Shown here piece by piece: positions 49,094-61,500 of a stretch of DNA of 64,000 nt (positions are counted from its first letter, which is position 1; every line of letters starts with the position of its first letter). The stretch comes from Aptenodytes patagonicus. Its lineage: Eukaryota > Chordata > Aves > Sphenisciformes > Spheniscidae. The translations under genes and the position numbers were made by a program. The stretch spans positions 120,279,794-120,343,793 of the forward strand of contig NC_134949.1 of NCBI RefSeq assembly GCF_965638725.1, in the 5' to 3' direction. Under the pieces are notes generated by a model. That model searched no databases, had not been told where the DNA came from, and was given only the letters and a program-made list of their open reading frames with translations.

Positions 49094-50848
49094 ATCATAG
49101 AATCATAGAATCATTAAGGTTGGAAAAGACCTCTAAGATCATCGAGTCCAACCGTCAACCCAACACCACCATGCCCACTAAACCATGTCCCTAAGTGCCT
49201 CATCTACTCATCTTTTAAATACTTCCAGGGATGGGGACTCCACCACTTCCCTGGGCAGCCTCTTCCAATGTTTAACCACTCTTTCAGTAAAGAAATTTTT
49301 CCTTACATCCAATCTAAACCTCCCCTGGCACAACTTGAGGCCATTTCCTCTCGTCCTATCGCTTGTTACTTGGGAGAAGAGACCAACACCCACCTCGCTA
49401 CAACCTCCTTTCAGGTAGTTGTAGAGAGCGATGAGGTCTCCCCTCAGCCTCCTTTTCTCCAGGCTGAACAGTCCCAGTTCCCTCAGCCGCTCCTCATAAG
49501 ACTTGTTCTCCAGACCCCTCACCAGCCTCGTTGCCCTTCTCTGGACACGCTCCAGCACCTCAACGTCCTTCTTGTAGTGAGGGGCCCAAAACTGAACACA
49601 GTATTCGAGGTGCGGCCTCACCAGTGCCGAGTACAGGGGCACGATCACTTCCCTACTCCTGCTGGCCACACGATTTCTGATACAGGCCAGGATGCCATTG
49701 GCCTTCTTGGCCGCCTAGGCACACTGCCGGCTCATGTTCAGCTGGCTGTCGACCAGCACCCCCAGGTCCTTTTCTGACAGGCAGCTTTCCAGCCACTCTT
49801 CCCCAAGCCTGTAGCGCTGCATGGGGTTGTTGTGGCCGAAGTGCAGGACCCAGCACTTGGCCTTGTTGAACCTCATACAGTTGGCCTCGGCCCATCGATC
49901 CAGCCTGTCCAGGTCCCTCTGCGGAGCCTTCCTACCCTCGAGCAGATCAACGCTCCTGCCCAACTTGGTGTTGTCTGCCAACTTACTGAGGGTGCACTCA
50001 ATCCCCTCATCCAGATCATCGATAAAGATATTAAACAAGACCGGCCCCAGTACTGAGCCCTGGGGAACACCACTCATGACCGGCCGCCAACTGGATTTGA
50101 CTCCATTCACCACAACTCTCTGGGCCCGGCTGTCCAGCCAGTTTTTGACCCAGCGCAGAGTACACCTGTCTAAGCCGTGAGCCGCCAGCTTCTCTAAGAG
50201 AATGCTGTGGGAGACGGTGTCAAAGGCCTTACTGAAGTCCAGGTAGACCACATCCACAGCCTTTCCCTCATCCACTAGGTGGGTCACCTGGTCATAGAAG
50301 GAGATCAGGTTGGTCAAGCAGGTCCTGCCTCTCATGAACCCGTGCTGGCTGGGCCGGATCCCCTGGTTGTTCCGCACATGCCTTGTGAGCGCCCTCAAGA
50401 TGAACCGCTCCATAATCTTCCCTGGCACCGAGGTCAGGCTGACAGGCCTGTAGTTCCCCGGATCCTCCTTCCGGCCCTTCTTGTAGATGGGCATCACATT
50501 GGCAAGCCTCCAGTCGTCTGGGACCTCCCCCGTCAACCAGGACCGCTGATAAATGATGGAAAGCGGCTTGGCGAGCACCTCCGCCAGCTCCCTCAGCACT
50601 CTCAGGTGGATCCCATCCGGCCCCATAGACTTGTGAGCATCCAGGTGGCGTAGCAGGTCATTGACTGCTTCCTCTTGGATTATGGGGGGTTTATCCTGCT
50701 CGCCGTCCCTGTCTTCCAGCTCGGGGGGCCGAGTACCCTGAGGATAACTGGTCTGCCTATTAAAGACTGAGGCAAAGAAGGCATTGAGTACCTCAGCCTT
50801 CTCCTCATCCTCGGTGACAATGTTCCCCCCTGCATCCAATAAAGGATG
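49094..50848 (-). mobile_element. CR1 LINE retrotransposon, 5'-truncated
   Basis: A chicken-repeat-1 (CR1) non-LTR retrotransposon lies on the minus strand. Its 3' end, at the left, finishes in tandem ATTCTATG-type units (read here as TCATAGAATCATAGAATCAT at 49094-49113). Next to them is the familiar CR1 3' UTR block for GGTTGGACTCGATGATCTT followed by AGAGGTCTTTTCCAACCTTA. The element contains the reverse transcriptase and C-terminal part of ORF2; ORF1, the endonuclease and the 5' UTR are missing. CR1-like homology fades near 50845, so the 5' limit is good only to about 10 bases. Severe 5' truncation is normal for CR1, which moves by target-primed reverse transcription. I see no convincing target-site duplication, also usual for CR1. 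The frame is preserved over 1.67 kb, so this is the youngest LINE copy in the window. Seen: tail and protein-level motifs. Known: CR1 biology. Inferred: relative age. Confidence 0.97.
49178..50845 (-). pseudogene. CR1 ORF2 fragment: reverse transcriptase and C-terminal region, inactivated
   Basis: This is the decayed 3' part of CR1 ORF2, which encodes the endonuclease/reverse transcriptase that copies the element into the genome. Motifs appear in order. Residue numbers count from the ATG at 50926, which lies upstream of the element. They include [16 protein letters not shown] (155-170), the motif A stretch [11 protein letters not shown] (228-238) with catalytic D230, and [11 protein letters not shown] (285-295). 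The motif C box usually reads [F/Y]ADD; here it is LADN (316-319), so the second metal-binding Asp is Asn (codon 49970-49972). A TAG at 49715-49717 interrupts the frame. Downstream, in the same frame, the conserved tail runs on ([19 protein letters not shown]) until a TGA at 49208-49210. The expected native stop is the TAG at 49178-49180. There are no frameshifts. No endonuclease domain is present. The changes make it non-functional even if transcribed. Confidence 0.95.
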
Positions 50849-53800
50849 GAATGACAAGCTATCAAGAAATAATGGCAAAGTAGCAGCAACTAACAGAGCA
50901 TGCTTATTTATTCTTGAGATAGGCAAGAGATTCTTTCTTAGGAACCAGAGTCAAAACCAATCCTCAAAGAACATCAATATGTTCTGAGTTAAAAATTAAT
51001 AATAAATTATCTTAAGAGGAAATAAAGTTTGTGCAACATATGGTTGATCAATATGGAAATTATGTTTTGTAATAAAGGACTCTGTACACTTGATCAGTAG
51101 AGTTGGCTTTCCAACTCTGGAACATTTTAAGAAAACAGAGTGGCAATACCTTCAGCAATAAGAGGGAGAGGAAGTGAATAGACTTTAGAGGCCTGCAGTG
51201 GTTTGAGTAACAGTATAACTGAGAATCAAGGATCATTTTGTGTGGTACTGTTATTTTGGTGCATTCTGATGATCTCCAGGGGATTGCGCAGTTTCAGGAT
51301 TCCCCTTCTGCAGAAGGGCCGACCATGGTCTCCAAAAGAGTAGGAGTGTCAAGGAGTAGAAACTTAACAACACTTTTTTATTTGCATGTAACTATTTCTA
51401 CGCAGCAGAGATTGACCTGCTGAATGCATTTGAAAGGAGTAACTTTGAAAAGTGATGAGTAATATTTGGCATGTCATGACAGTTCTTTTTATCTGTGCAA
51501 ATTGTTTTAAAGCATTAGGCTGCAAAACTAGGGGCAACATTTGCATAGAAGTAATATTCTATCAACCAGAATTAGACTCACTTTCTCTGTCTATAGTATT
51601 TTATCACCCAGAAGAGCACTCCCTCTGTGTATAACCAAACATTTTCATTACAAAATGTAATTACGCTACTTCTGACAAATCTGTGGACATACCAGCTTTT
51701 TAGCAACGCATGGACAAACATTACCACTCAAACAGTAACTAGCTCTACATAGCATCCCATTGCATGCTTTGATATGCATCTTCTGACCCTCATGTCTGAA
51801 AAAGCCATTCACCAAGAGAGACAAGAATGTCCTTTACAGCTTCACACTGCAAAACACACAGGCTATTTCATTCTTGAAATAGTTAAGCTCTCCTTTCTGT
51901 ACTACTCTACGTTATTAGTTCAGGCTCACAGTTCACCAGCGAAGTGATTTGTGTGAAATCTCCTCAGTTCAGGTGTTAGTTAGCAGTCAGGTATTTAGCA
52001 GGGACTCCCTGTGGAGACCTATAAAACTGACCAGAGCGCTGCCTCTTCATAATAACTTCTATTCAGAGCACAGTCAGGAAGGCTTCCTCACTATTCATCA
52101 AAGGTGTGCGAGTGTTTATACTGGCTGCGCTCTCTGGGGCGAAGACCTGCTGGCTGTTTGAGCACGGTGCGTAATGTGCTATGAAAAGGGAGTTCAGAGT
52201 GTGAGGCCCAAGTGTGCTCTGTAGGCCAGTATTTTAGCCACAACCGATGGAAAACCAGGATTGTCAGGTCAGGCCTGGGCTGTGATGTCAGAGCTATATG
52301 AGCCTCAATGAATCATTTTATCTCAAGCAGAGCCTGCCACGGTCTTGTGGAAGCTCCCCTCTTACCCTAGTGCTAAGACCTGCTTTCAAACCCCACCTGG
52401 ATCATGCAGCAGTAGGAGCAGTGAGGTGCCCAGGAGCAAGTGCCACAGCACGGGCCATCCATACACCTCTTCAGAAAAGCTGAGACTCTGAAAAATTCCT
52501 TGGTGGAAAGCCTGCAAAAACATGGTTCTCAGACCTTGCACTTTTGGCATCTGCCAGAGATTCAGCTGGTAGCCTAATTTTATCCTGACGCCGTTTTATT
52601 TCAACACCAAGAAACCGAGGAAAGTTATTGAGAAGAGAAATCCGCTCATTGTCATTCAATTTACCACCTTTTCTAACTGCAACCAAGAAAAACACTGAAA
52701 AATACGTATATTTTCAACTCCTGTATTTCAAGTTGGTCTATTCTTTAAGGCCGTCTATGCATGAATTTTGTCAAAGAGAGGAACAGTTCTATTATGTTTT
52801 GGGAACCTACCATATATATTTTATTTTCTTTTGTTTGGCTTAAGATTTATGTCACCATGTCTCCGTCATACCGTAGGTTCACTATAAACTCTTTCTTACA
52901 TTGTTCTTTTAAAAAAACCCTTATCCTTAAAGCCCTATTCCCATGTGTTTGCCAGCCCTTGAAGAGATTTGACAATTATTTGACAATTGAAAACATTGTT
53001 GAAATTTCAAGTTGACTCCCAAAAAGCCTGAAGCTGACTGAAACTGTTGCAAAGAAATACTTCTTTTACTGGAATTGCTAGATTTGATGGCTTGTGTGCC
53101 TTCCTCTTTTCCTCTCCTTCCTTTCTTTAATAGTGACAAAAAGGGAAGGGAGGAGAAAAAAGTAAAAGAAGATAGAAATGGGAAAGGAGAAATAACTAAG
53201 ACATGGAAATAGCTGGGTTTTAGAAGGTTTTTGGTTTTTTTTTTAATCAGTTATATGAGTAGCTCAAGCAACATAAAACTTTGACTGAACTCTCTTCATT
53301 ATGCAAAACTTGAGAAGATTTACTGCAGCTATCTCATGGGGTGTTTGCACTGAGTGTAGAATGGAGAGAAGACAAAAGGAAACGAGTAATGAGACTTGCT
53401 ATCTCTTACGTGCTATCCCAATGCACTGGGATCTTCTCTGATGTTTTCTCAGTTTGTTTTCATAAAAATTCATGAGCTCTGTGTTTAAATTTGAGTTCTG
53501 GGTTGAATAAGCCCCAAGACTCACAGTGAAACATAACAAAGACTGCCAAAATTTTATGCAGCTGTAAATCAAGCCCGCTAAGGATTCCTGCTATCACCAC
53601 CTAAAACAATAGATTGGCCAGGTTCTCTTAAAATGTGACCAGGCTGTCTCAAAATTCAATGTGTACTATCTGGCCCAAGCTGAAAATTAGTAATACTCTA
53701 AAATTAAATAGAGTTTTGTCTAGACTTATTGCACAGTTCTTATGAATTGAAGTAACTGCATAACAGGAAACTAAGCAGTGATGGTTTACTGCCCACTCAG

Positions 53801-54184
53801 CATTTTTTGCCCATTTTTAAAAAATTCTGTTCATAATTTATCTTTACATTATTATATAAAATATTTTTTACAACGGAATTAGACTATGGTAATCAACAGA
53901 AATGAGAGACTTTTCAAAACCAGCATGGGCTCCACCTCCATTTATCCAGTCTGAAGCTAGTAGGCTGACTCAAGTGAGGAAAGGTGCTGTTAATCTCTGA
54001 TAGTTCACTCTGCTTTCCCAATAGTGCATTGTATCAACAGCAAATCAAATCATGGTGATGGACTTGTGGTGTTCAGATCCATGACTCAAGAGGAGTTTTA
54101 CTGAATAGATAGAAGGGTTTTTTTCTGCCACACTTTCTAGATGTTCCTCCTCTAGAAGTTCCATTCAACATGACTGTGGTTATT

Positions 54185-54213
54185 GTTTTGGTTTGGTTTG
54201 GTTTGTTTTTTTG
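54185..54213 (+). repeat. GGTTT-type microsatellite
   Basis: Three GGTTT units followed by GTTTTTTTTG. Imperfect and short. Confidence 0.75.
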
Positions 54214-57200
54214 TAAATAAGTGCTTGTCGCTTGAGTTATATGTTTGTTTCTTTTAAATAAGGGACAAGTGCCTCCAAAATATGATTTAATGCATGTTCT
54301 CACAGCATTGGTTAGGAAGCAGCTGTTTCAGTCAGGTATAGACTTGGTTCTCAGCCTCAGCTCTAGCTGTTGTCCGATCTCATCTACAGAAGGAAGCTAA
54401 ATATTACAGAGCTATCAATATTTCTACAAAGGATATTTTTGTGTGCTACAAGCCATAAAATTAACCAAATAAAACTTTAGCTCTACCTATATAGTTCTTA
54501 AAGGTAAGCCCTCTTGTCATGCTGTTCCACAATTTGAACTTATTTTGCTGGAAAAAAATTAATAATTTTACTTCCTCAGAAGGATTTGCTCATGCTTTAT
54601 GAAAACATACGTATATTAAGGACAATATAAATTGATACACAAAACAAAGAATTTATTTAAGTATTCACTAGCACATTAGAAAGAGAACAATGTGAACTTA
54701 TTTCACCATTGCAAAAAGTACTACCGCAATATCAGCAATTCCCTGTCAATAGTTTTTGGCTTGAATTTGCAAAAGTACATAATGAATTATCATCACAAAT
54801 TTTAGTCTTACAAGTAGCTTGGTCAATTTGTAAAGCTTATCACAAAGGTGTAAAGTACTACACTTGGACAAAGGTTGACAATATCAAGCCCATTTGCCTC
54901 ATGTTGTAGTAGTCTATCTGTACAGAAAAAAGGTGAGATATTTATATGGAAGAGTTGGCCTTATCTACATTTATGAGAGTAGCATATACCTATCAGAGTT
55001 ATGATTTCATTCCATTTGAATAGCTGTGAGGATCAAAGAATTACACACAAGCACTTGTGCACTGTATTATAATAAACTCATTAAATGCTATTATATTGTA
55101 TAAAGCTGTCTTCAATAATTTAATATGTAAATTAAAAAACAGATAAATCTTTGTTAATCTTCTAATTTTACCCTGAAGACCTCAAGGATTCATGTTGAAA
55201 GCTCTTTGCACAATCAAAAGCCGAAACAGATCTTAAAACTCCTGGAATTATTGTTTCCCTATGTGGAAAATATAAAATATCAAGGCTTTTTTTTCAGCAG
55301 TTAAAGAGATGCAGTAGAACACCTGGAGAAAAACTGAGCAATTGGCAGATGGTTCTAGTTTTTCCTGGACTGTAGTACCAGTTGTTTTTTATCTCTCTTT
55401 GTACACTTGTAGTTTCTCATGGACTTTTTTTTCCTTACGACTAGTTGTAGACACTAGGAAGAAAATTTGTGAATCGTTATTCATGCATCTTCTACACACC
55501 TGAAAAATATAAATAATAAAAAGAGAAAGTCTGCCCTTGTAAGTATAGGTCACCACAATATTTCAAAGAGTATTCCTGGAACTAAAAATAAGACACTGAG
55601 GAAATTCCATCAGCAGAGAAGTAGTGAGGGGAACCATCAAATTTTCTGCCTTTGTAAGAGAAAAAGCTGAATATAATGGAATGACGGTTTATACCTTGCC
55701 ACAGAGGGGAAAAAAGAAGAATTTAAGTTTTTTATTTTGCTCTGTACAGGATTTTATTATGAACTAGTAAGCTTCTAGAAAACACGGATATATATCAATT
55801 ATCTGTATGAAAAACTTCATTTTTCATCCCCATCTCAATTAAACAGGGAGTATGTTATGCATATTTTCTTTTAAAATGTGAAAACATTATTAATTGGTCT
55901 GCAGAAAGCTTATAAAAAAAGTCTTTACACATGGACTTTAATGTGATGATACTTGGGGCAAGCCATATGTTGCTTACCAGGATGAATTTATAGCTTAATT
56001 CCATCTGTCAAGAAAAACTGATGAACATGGAGTGAGATCAAAGTCTTACTGAAACCGTGGTCAAAACTCTACGCTGGTTTGAACAAGAGCAGGGTTTCAT
56101 TGTATGCTCAGCTCCTCAACGGCTTCTCTGGAGTAGTGCTCTCCACTAACAGCTGAGTGATCACTACAGAGTACAACGTTAGTGACCAGGAGGTAGATCC
56201 AGAGTGGGTTTTAGGCACTTGGAGGGCGACATGAATTTAAATCCAAAGTTGAATTAGTTAGCTTAGTTACTGCCTTACTTGGGAAGCAAATTCCCAAGGT
56301 GCCTCAGCTGGCATCTTTAAAATCCTCCAGCCACTGGAACATCCTACTAACATTTCGGCATCTCAGCTGCAAAGCCGTTTGTGAACAACCCAGGGCATAG
56401 ATCGTATCTAAGCACAAACAGGCTCCGGAGACTGGGTATTTCTCTTCCAAAGGCTTCAGCCTTGTAGGTATTCTTAGAACGTGTCTAAGTTATGCCAACA
56501 GGATTCAGGACAAAATTCAGTCATAGTTGCTTTTCTTTAAAAAAAGAAGGCAGTCAAAGGAACTGCTGTTACTGTGAAGTAATTGCTTGTGAAGGAATGG
56601 AAAAATGCTCCCGTTTGACCTGGAACAGAAAGTTCTTAGAAAGTACGGTGAGGGAGCGATTCCCTCTCCTTCCAAAATACAGAATGAGAAACCATTCTAA
56701 GCCACCTTTTAAACTTTAAATCTTTAATGAAGAATTAATTGCTTGAAAATACAAAAATGCAGAGCAAGCCATCTGCTGTGTCATTTGCCAGCTGTAGACC
56801 AACTGATATAACCACAGTGGAAAGATGATTCTTCACTGTATGTTCAAGTGGCAACGAGAACTGTGGATCATTGGGGAGGAGTTTTGTGATAATCCCAGAC
56901 TGACTATGATGACTGAGGCGTAGGGTATTCCACATACCATCAGAAAGACTTGATAGGACTCATTAATCCTGAGTCCTATATGCAATGATAGTTGTAGAGT
57001 CTCTAGTCCTTGATTATCACTGCTTTGTTTTCAAAACTGAATACAGTTTACATTACATTCTAATCACATCATCATTTTATCATGTCCTCTTCCTGATGGA
57101 TTGTGACTGTGGTCCTTCCTGATTCTTTCATGTGTAGGTAAGGTTTTGTTGAATTATCAATATAGTCTTTCTACTCTTGACTGATTAACAATAGTTCTCA

Positions 57201-57276
57201 CTGATTTAAAAAAGGCTTTTATAAATTTTTGATGGCTTTCCTACTGCCTCCTGTTCAAAAGGTGCATAAACTGTAT

Positions 57277-57295
57277 CGTTAATAATATATTAACG
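57277..57295. repeat. Palindrome CGTTAAT...ATTAACG, first copy
   Basis: CGTTAATAATATATTAACG: 7-bp arms around AATAT. It is followed 9 bases later by a second palindrome with the same arms. Confidence 0.9.
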
Positions 57296-57304
57296 ATATA
57301 TATT

Positions 57305-57327
57305 CGTTAATATATATTTTATTAACG
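57305..57327. repeat. Palindrome CGTTAAT...ATTAACG, second copy
   Basis: The same 7-bp arms CGTTAAT and ATTAACG enclose a nine-base A+T spacer. The two palindromes lie in tandem within 51 bases. Confidence 0.9.
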
Positions 57328-57997
57328 TAAGACTGGGGGTTGGGGTTGTTTGTTGGTTTTATTTTAATTTCTGAGCCAGTTACATCATATCTTCTTTCTT
57401 AATGAGCATGTAGGGGTTTGGTTTGCACAGAGGAGGCTGAATAAAATTCTATTTAGACAAAATGGAATTCAAGTATTCTGCAAATACAAGAAAAACATTT
57501 CTGTTTCTAACTAAGGGTACTCAAGTCCAAGTTTCAAAGGTAATTACAAGTGGTTATGTATTTGCTTTCAAAATTCTAATTATAAATAAGGAATTATCAC
57601 TGTACCAAAAATTAACTTAAGATCCCACACAGATTGCTTTTGTTACTTTTCTATTAAATTTTTATTATGATTTAGAAAAAAAAAAATTAGAGATAAAGGA
57701 TGCAGAGGAAGAATGATTGGGTGAGGGTTCATTAATGAAAAGAAAGGAATTCCTGAACAACAGGTCTAGACTGCTAGGTAAGTTGGACTTTTTTAATACT
57801 GTCAAATGTGACGTTTTAGATGAAGATTTATCATTTTAGCACAAGATTTCAAGCCTTTTGGCTCTTGTCACTTTCTCCTGGCTTTTCCCCCTTTTTTGAC
57901 TTGACTCTCCATTTTTCCTCTTATCAATGCAGGATTTTATTTTTTTTAAAATGTTCCTTTACATCTAAAGTCAGGAATCTTGATATATCAGTTTGAA

Positions 57998-58015
57998 TTT
58001 TTTTTTTTTTTTTTT
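57998..58015 (+). repeat. Poly(T) tract, 18 bases
   Basis: Uninterrupted T run. No antisense retroposed transcript can be recognised beside it. Confidence 0.9.
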
Positions 58016-58259
58016 AATTCTTTTACCTTTTTGGTCCTGTTCTCTCTATTTGAGAAAGATATAAATGATAAAACTCTTACAAAGCATTGTCCTACCAGCT
58101 AGTTCCTGAAAAGTACTGCTCACAGAACTGTTTAAGATAATCCACATGCTTACTTAGCTGTATTCTTACATTTCCGAGAGGTGTGAAAGAAAAGATATTA
58201 AATTCATGGAATAACTTGAGGAAAATATTTCAAAGGTATGAAACAAACTAGGGAGATAG

Positions 58260-58512
58260 TGTACTGGTTTCAGCTGGGATAGAGTTAATTTTCCTCAAAG
58301 TAGCTTGTATGGTGCTATGTTTTGGATTTGTGACCAAAACAGCATTGATAACACACTGCACACTGATGTTTTAGCTATTGCTGAGCAGTGCCTACACAAA
58401 GTCCAGGCCTTTTCTGCTTCTCACCCCACCCCACCAGCGAGTAGGCTGGGGGTGCACAAGAAGCTGGGAGGGGACACAGACAGGACAGCTGACCGCAACT
58501 GACCAAAGGTTT
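58260..58512 (+). mobile_element. 3'-truncated LTR fragment, same family as the solo LTR
   Basis: The block starts TGTACTGGTTTCAGCTGGGA and follows the first 225 or so bases of the 46838-47407 LTR closely. Shared landmarks are GATAGAGTTAATTTTC, TTTTGGATTT, TTGATAACACAC, GATGTTTTAG, TTGCTGAGCAGTGC, GGGGTGCACAAGA and AGCTGGGAGGGG. The match stops just after a CCAAAGG (58503-58509), before the CRE/TATA region, so the promoter and poly(A) parts are missing. I see no matching duplication at the ends. It has more differences from the family opening than the solo LTR and is probably older or of another subfamily. The open frame at 58305-58502 lies inside it and is incidental. Confidence 0.88.
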
Positions 58513-61500
58513 ATGACAGTGAGAGACATGGCTATCTTATTTTAGTCTTTTCTAGATAGTCAAAAGAACAGCGTACATTGAGAAATGAAATCCTGTTTAT
58601 CAATGGTAACTCTATCTCTGGGTAAGGCATTTTTTTACATGAGAAAGTATGAGAATGAGGAAAGATAAAGCCAACCCTAAGAGGCATCTTCAGAAGACAT
58701 TCAAACAAATATTTGTACTATGTAATTCTGTTTTATTTTGTGCAGATTTTGGGAAATGAAATACAGAACTCTGGGAAATAAGCTTTTTTTTTTTTTTCTT
58801 TTGGGTCAAAACTTTCACAGATATGGCTTTTGATTTAGTTTGGCCTCAGAGTAGATTTTCAAAATAAGCAAGTAATAATTTAAAACAAAACCATTCGTAG
58901 AAATAGGAAAGCAAAGAAAAAAATAAAGATACCAAACAGAGGCCAAACCACGCTGAACTAACAGCTATAGATATAAAATTAAGATTCCTAAGTACAAATA
59001 AATCCAGTTTTAACTCGCACAGAGTTTATGATCCCAGAGAGTACTGAACTCAGTCAATGGAAACTTCAAGTGAGAGCACCACACCCCTTACCTTTTGAAA
59101 CGAATCCAGGAAAAAAAACCCCACTACTGTTTATTGAGACTTCCTAGTATAAAATCTGCCTCATTCTAAAAAGTAAGAAAAAAAATTACCCAGATTTTTG
59201 TCACAAACCTGATTTTTTTCTTTCGTTCTCTATAACCTATAATATAACACATAATGGTTCTTCCATCCAGAAGTCTGTTTTTCACCAAAAAAGTAATTGT
59301 ACTGGGGAGAAAACAAACTAATATAATACTAGCAGTTTGGCACATGTCCCACATCTGACACCTTTGTTTCTAAAGTTAATGAAGAGTGTAAGAGCAATAT
59401 AGCCTCATAGAAGGAAAGAAGAAATAGAATGCCACTATGGAAGACAAATGGCTTGCTGCTTAGGTTTTTGCCATCTTAATATTTGTGAGCCAAATAGAAC
59501 ACGATACTGGGTTTTGTATACATTATAAAACATATAGGTATATAAAAATAAAGTATATATAAATAAGAAATCATTTGTGACCTAAAACTTTATGGGATAA
59601 AGAACTATTTTTCAAGTGTGTTTTTTACAGCACTTGGTACCTTGAAGTAATTTCTAGGACTTGTCTAAGAACCTCAGTCCTCTCTCTATGCAACTTAAGA
59701 TACATGTAACAATATAGTCATAGATTTTTGCCTTATTTTGTTTTCTCTAGATAAGTAGAGCAACAATTGTAAACAGACTTAAATGTGTGGTGTTCATACC
59801 TATGCTGATAAAATTAATGTATTTCACTGTGGTTTGTGGAAGTTGAATACTAGCACTCCGTTAGCAATCCATTAGCCCACTGAAAGTAAAATCGCATTAT
59901 TGTGATCTCTGGGAAGGTGAAGCTTCTATGGACTGGCAACATGAAAGGTACTTTGGACATGCAAAAGACATGGTCGAGACTGCAGTTGAGGCAGAAAAGG
60001 CCATGAAACAATTTAACACAAAAACAGTTGTTGTTGGATTTTTTTCAGATGCAATACAAAGCCAAGTTTCAAAAACCAAAGTTAACAAAGAAAACATTGT
60101 CTCACAATGTCAGTCTGTAATAAGGTACCTAATATTTGTTGACAAATGCAGTCTGATGTGATTAACAAATATTAGGGTGGTGAGTCAGCACTTACTTTCA
60201 AGATGCTTGGAGACCAGCTGAGGGCAAAAATAACGCTTCCCAGACACCAGCAAAGCATGGCAAATCACTGGCCTCAGTTGTCCCTTTCTTAATCTTTAAC
60301 CTTTCTTCCTTTGGAATTTAATATTCTTGGTTCCCACAGAAAACAGGCCTTTTTTTTTTTTTTACTAACTAGCTTGGGAAGAGGGGGATAGTTAATCAAT
60401 ATATTAAAAACAAAATGAAACACCTTTCACTTTTGAAACAAAGAACCACAAGTCAGTGAGGTATAATTCATAGATGCTGTTAAAAATAACATTGTTTTAA
60501 AAATAATTCCTTGAGGTTTCTTTTTGTTTTGAGTTTAACTGTGGATTTTCACACTTTATGTTGCAAGTGCTAAGTCAACAACATTTTAGTCCAGTAGTTT
60601 ATATTGCCCTTACAGAGTATCTACAGCCAAAGAAGTTTCCCGTGGCCACTGATTTTATCTTATCTGCATATTGTTCTCTGAGTAAAAAATAAACATTTTA
60701 AATGCAATTTTGCCCATTTTAGTTATTATGATTAAATTATCTAATTAAAAAAAAGTCTGTTTTAATTCCATTTCAGCCTGTCGCATTCAACTAAAAAATA
60801 GTCCAACTCCTATTATGCAGATCCATGCAGTAACAAAATATTGATACAATAATGTATTAAAAATTACTACCCATACTATGCCCATATTCTGCCTTTCATG
60901 CTTATTCTGAATACAGAAATAATCTGAGGGTAACATGAAGACCGTGCTAGAGACAAGCCATTTCCTCACAGCAACTCTCTCAACTATCTTCTTGCATATA
61001 TTTTCCTTTGTATCCATGCCCCCCTGTGCCTGCATGTCCTGGGAAATCCTGGTCTCTGCCTTCTTCCTCTCCAGCCTCCAGAAACGCTTTCTTCTTGGTG
61101 CCTCTCTGTAGCTCTCCATTTTGTGACACCAACCAAGAAAGCATTTCCCAAGACAAGCAAAGAGAGTAGAGGATGAGAAAGAGTTGAAGGCTCCCTCAGC
61201 AGCAATGTGCTGGCAATGGACTGGATAACAAATCACTTTGAGTGCATGAGAATAAAAGGTTGTTTTAGCCATGGATATAAAGAGATTATGAAAAGAGAGC
61301 AAAAATGGGAGGAAGCCCTCCCCCTCCGCTACCTTTTTGTTACCCTACCTTTGTTCCCCATCAGTATATACAACCCAGTTCCACTAAAGAGGCTACTTCC
61401 ACTTGCTTCCTTATGATTATGCTGTCAGACAGCCTCAGAAATTAAAAAGAGATCCAAGAACAAAGTTAAGAGAGGCTCCTTATGCAGGTGAAGTTTGCTT

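Larger units (their letters stand above)
50849..58259. other. A+T-rich stretch without recognisable genes
   Basis: Includes a richer patch at about 52080-52460, a GGTTT tract at 54185-54213, the paired palindromes at 57277-57327 and an 18-T run at 57998-58015. A stretch at 56190-56330 (TTTTAGGCACTTGGAGGGC and neighbours) may be an old amniote repeat, unproven. No coding exon is recognisable. Confidence 0.5.

Noticed and set aside
49268..49777. 169-codon plus-strand open frame
   Set aside because: It is the antisense of conserved CR1 ORF2 coding sequence; the minus-strand frame carries the family motifs.
50279..50653. 124-codon plus-strand open frame
   Set aside because: Antisense shadow of the CR1 reverse transcriptase.
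59928..60161. Thioredoxin/PDI-like look of VVVGFFSDA in the translation
   Set aside because: One short hydrophobic stretch; no CxxC motif or further domain sequence.
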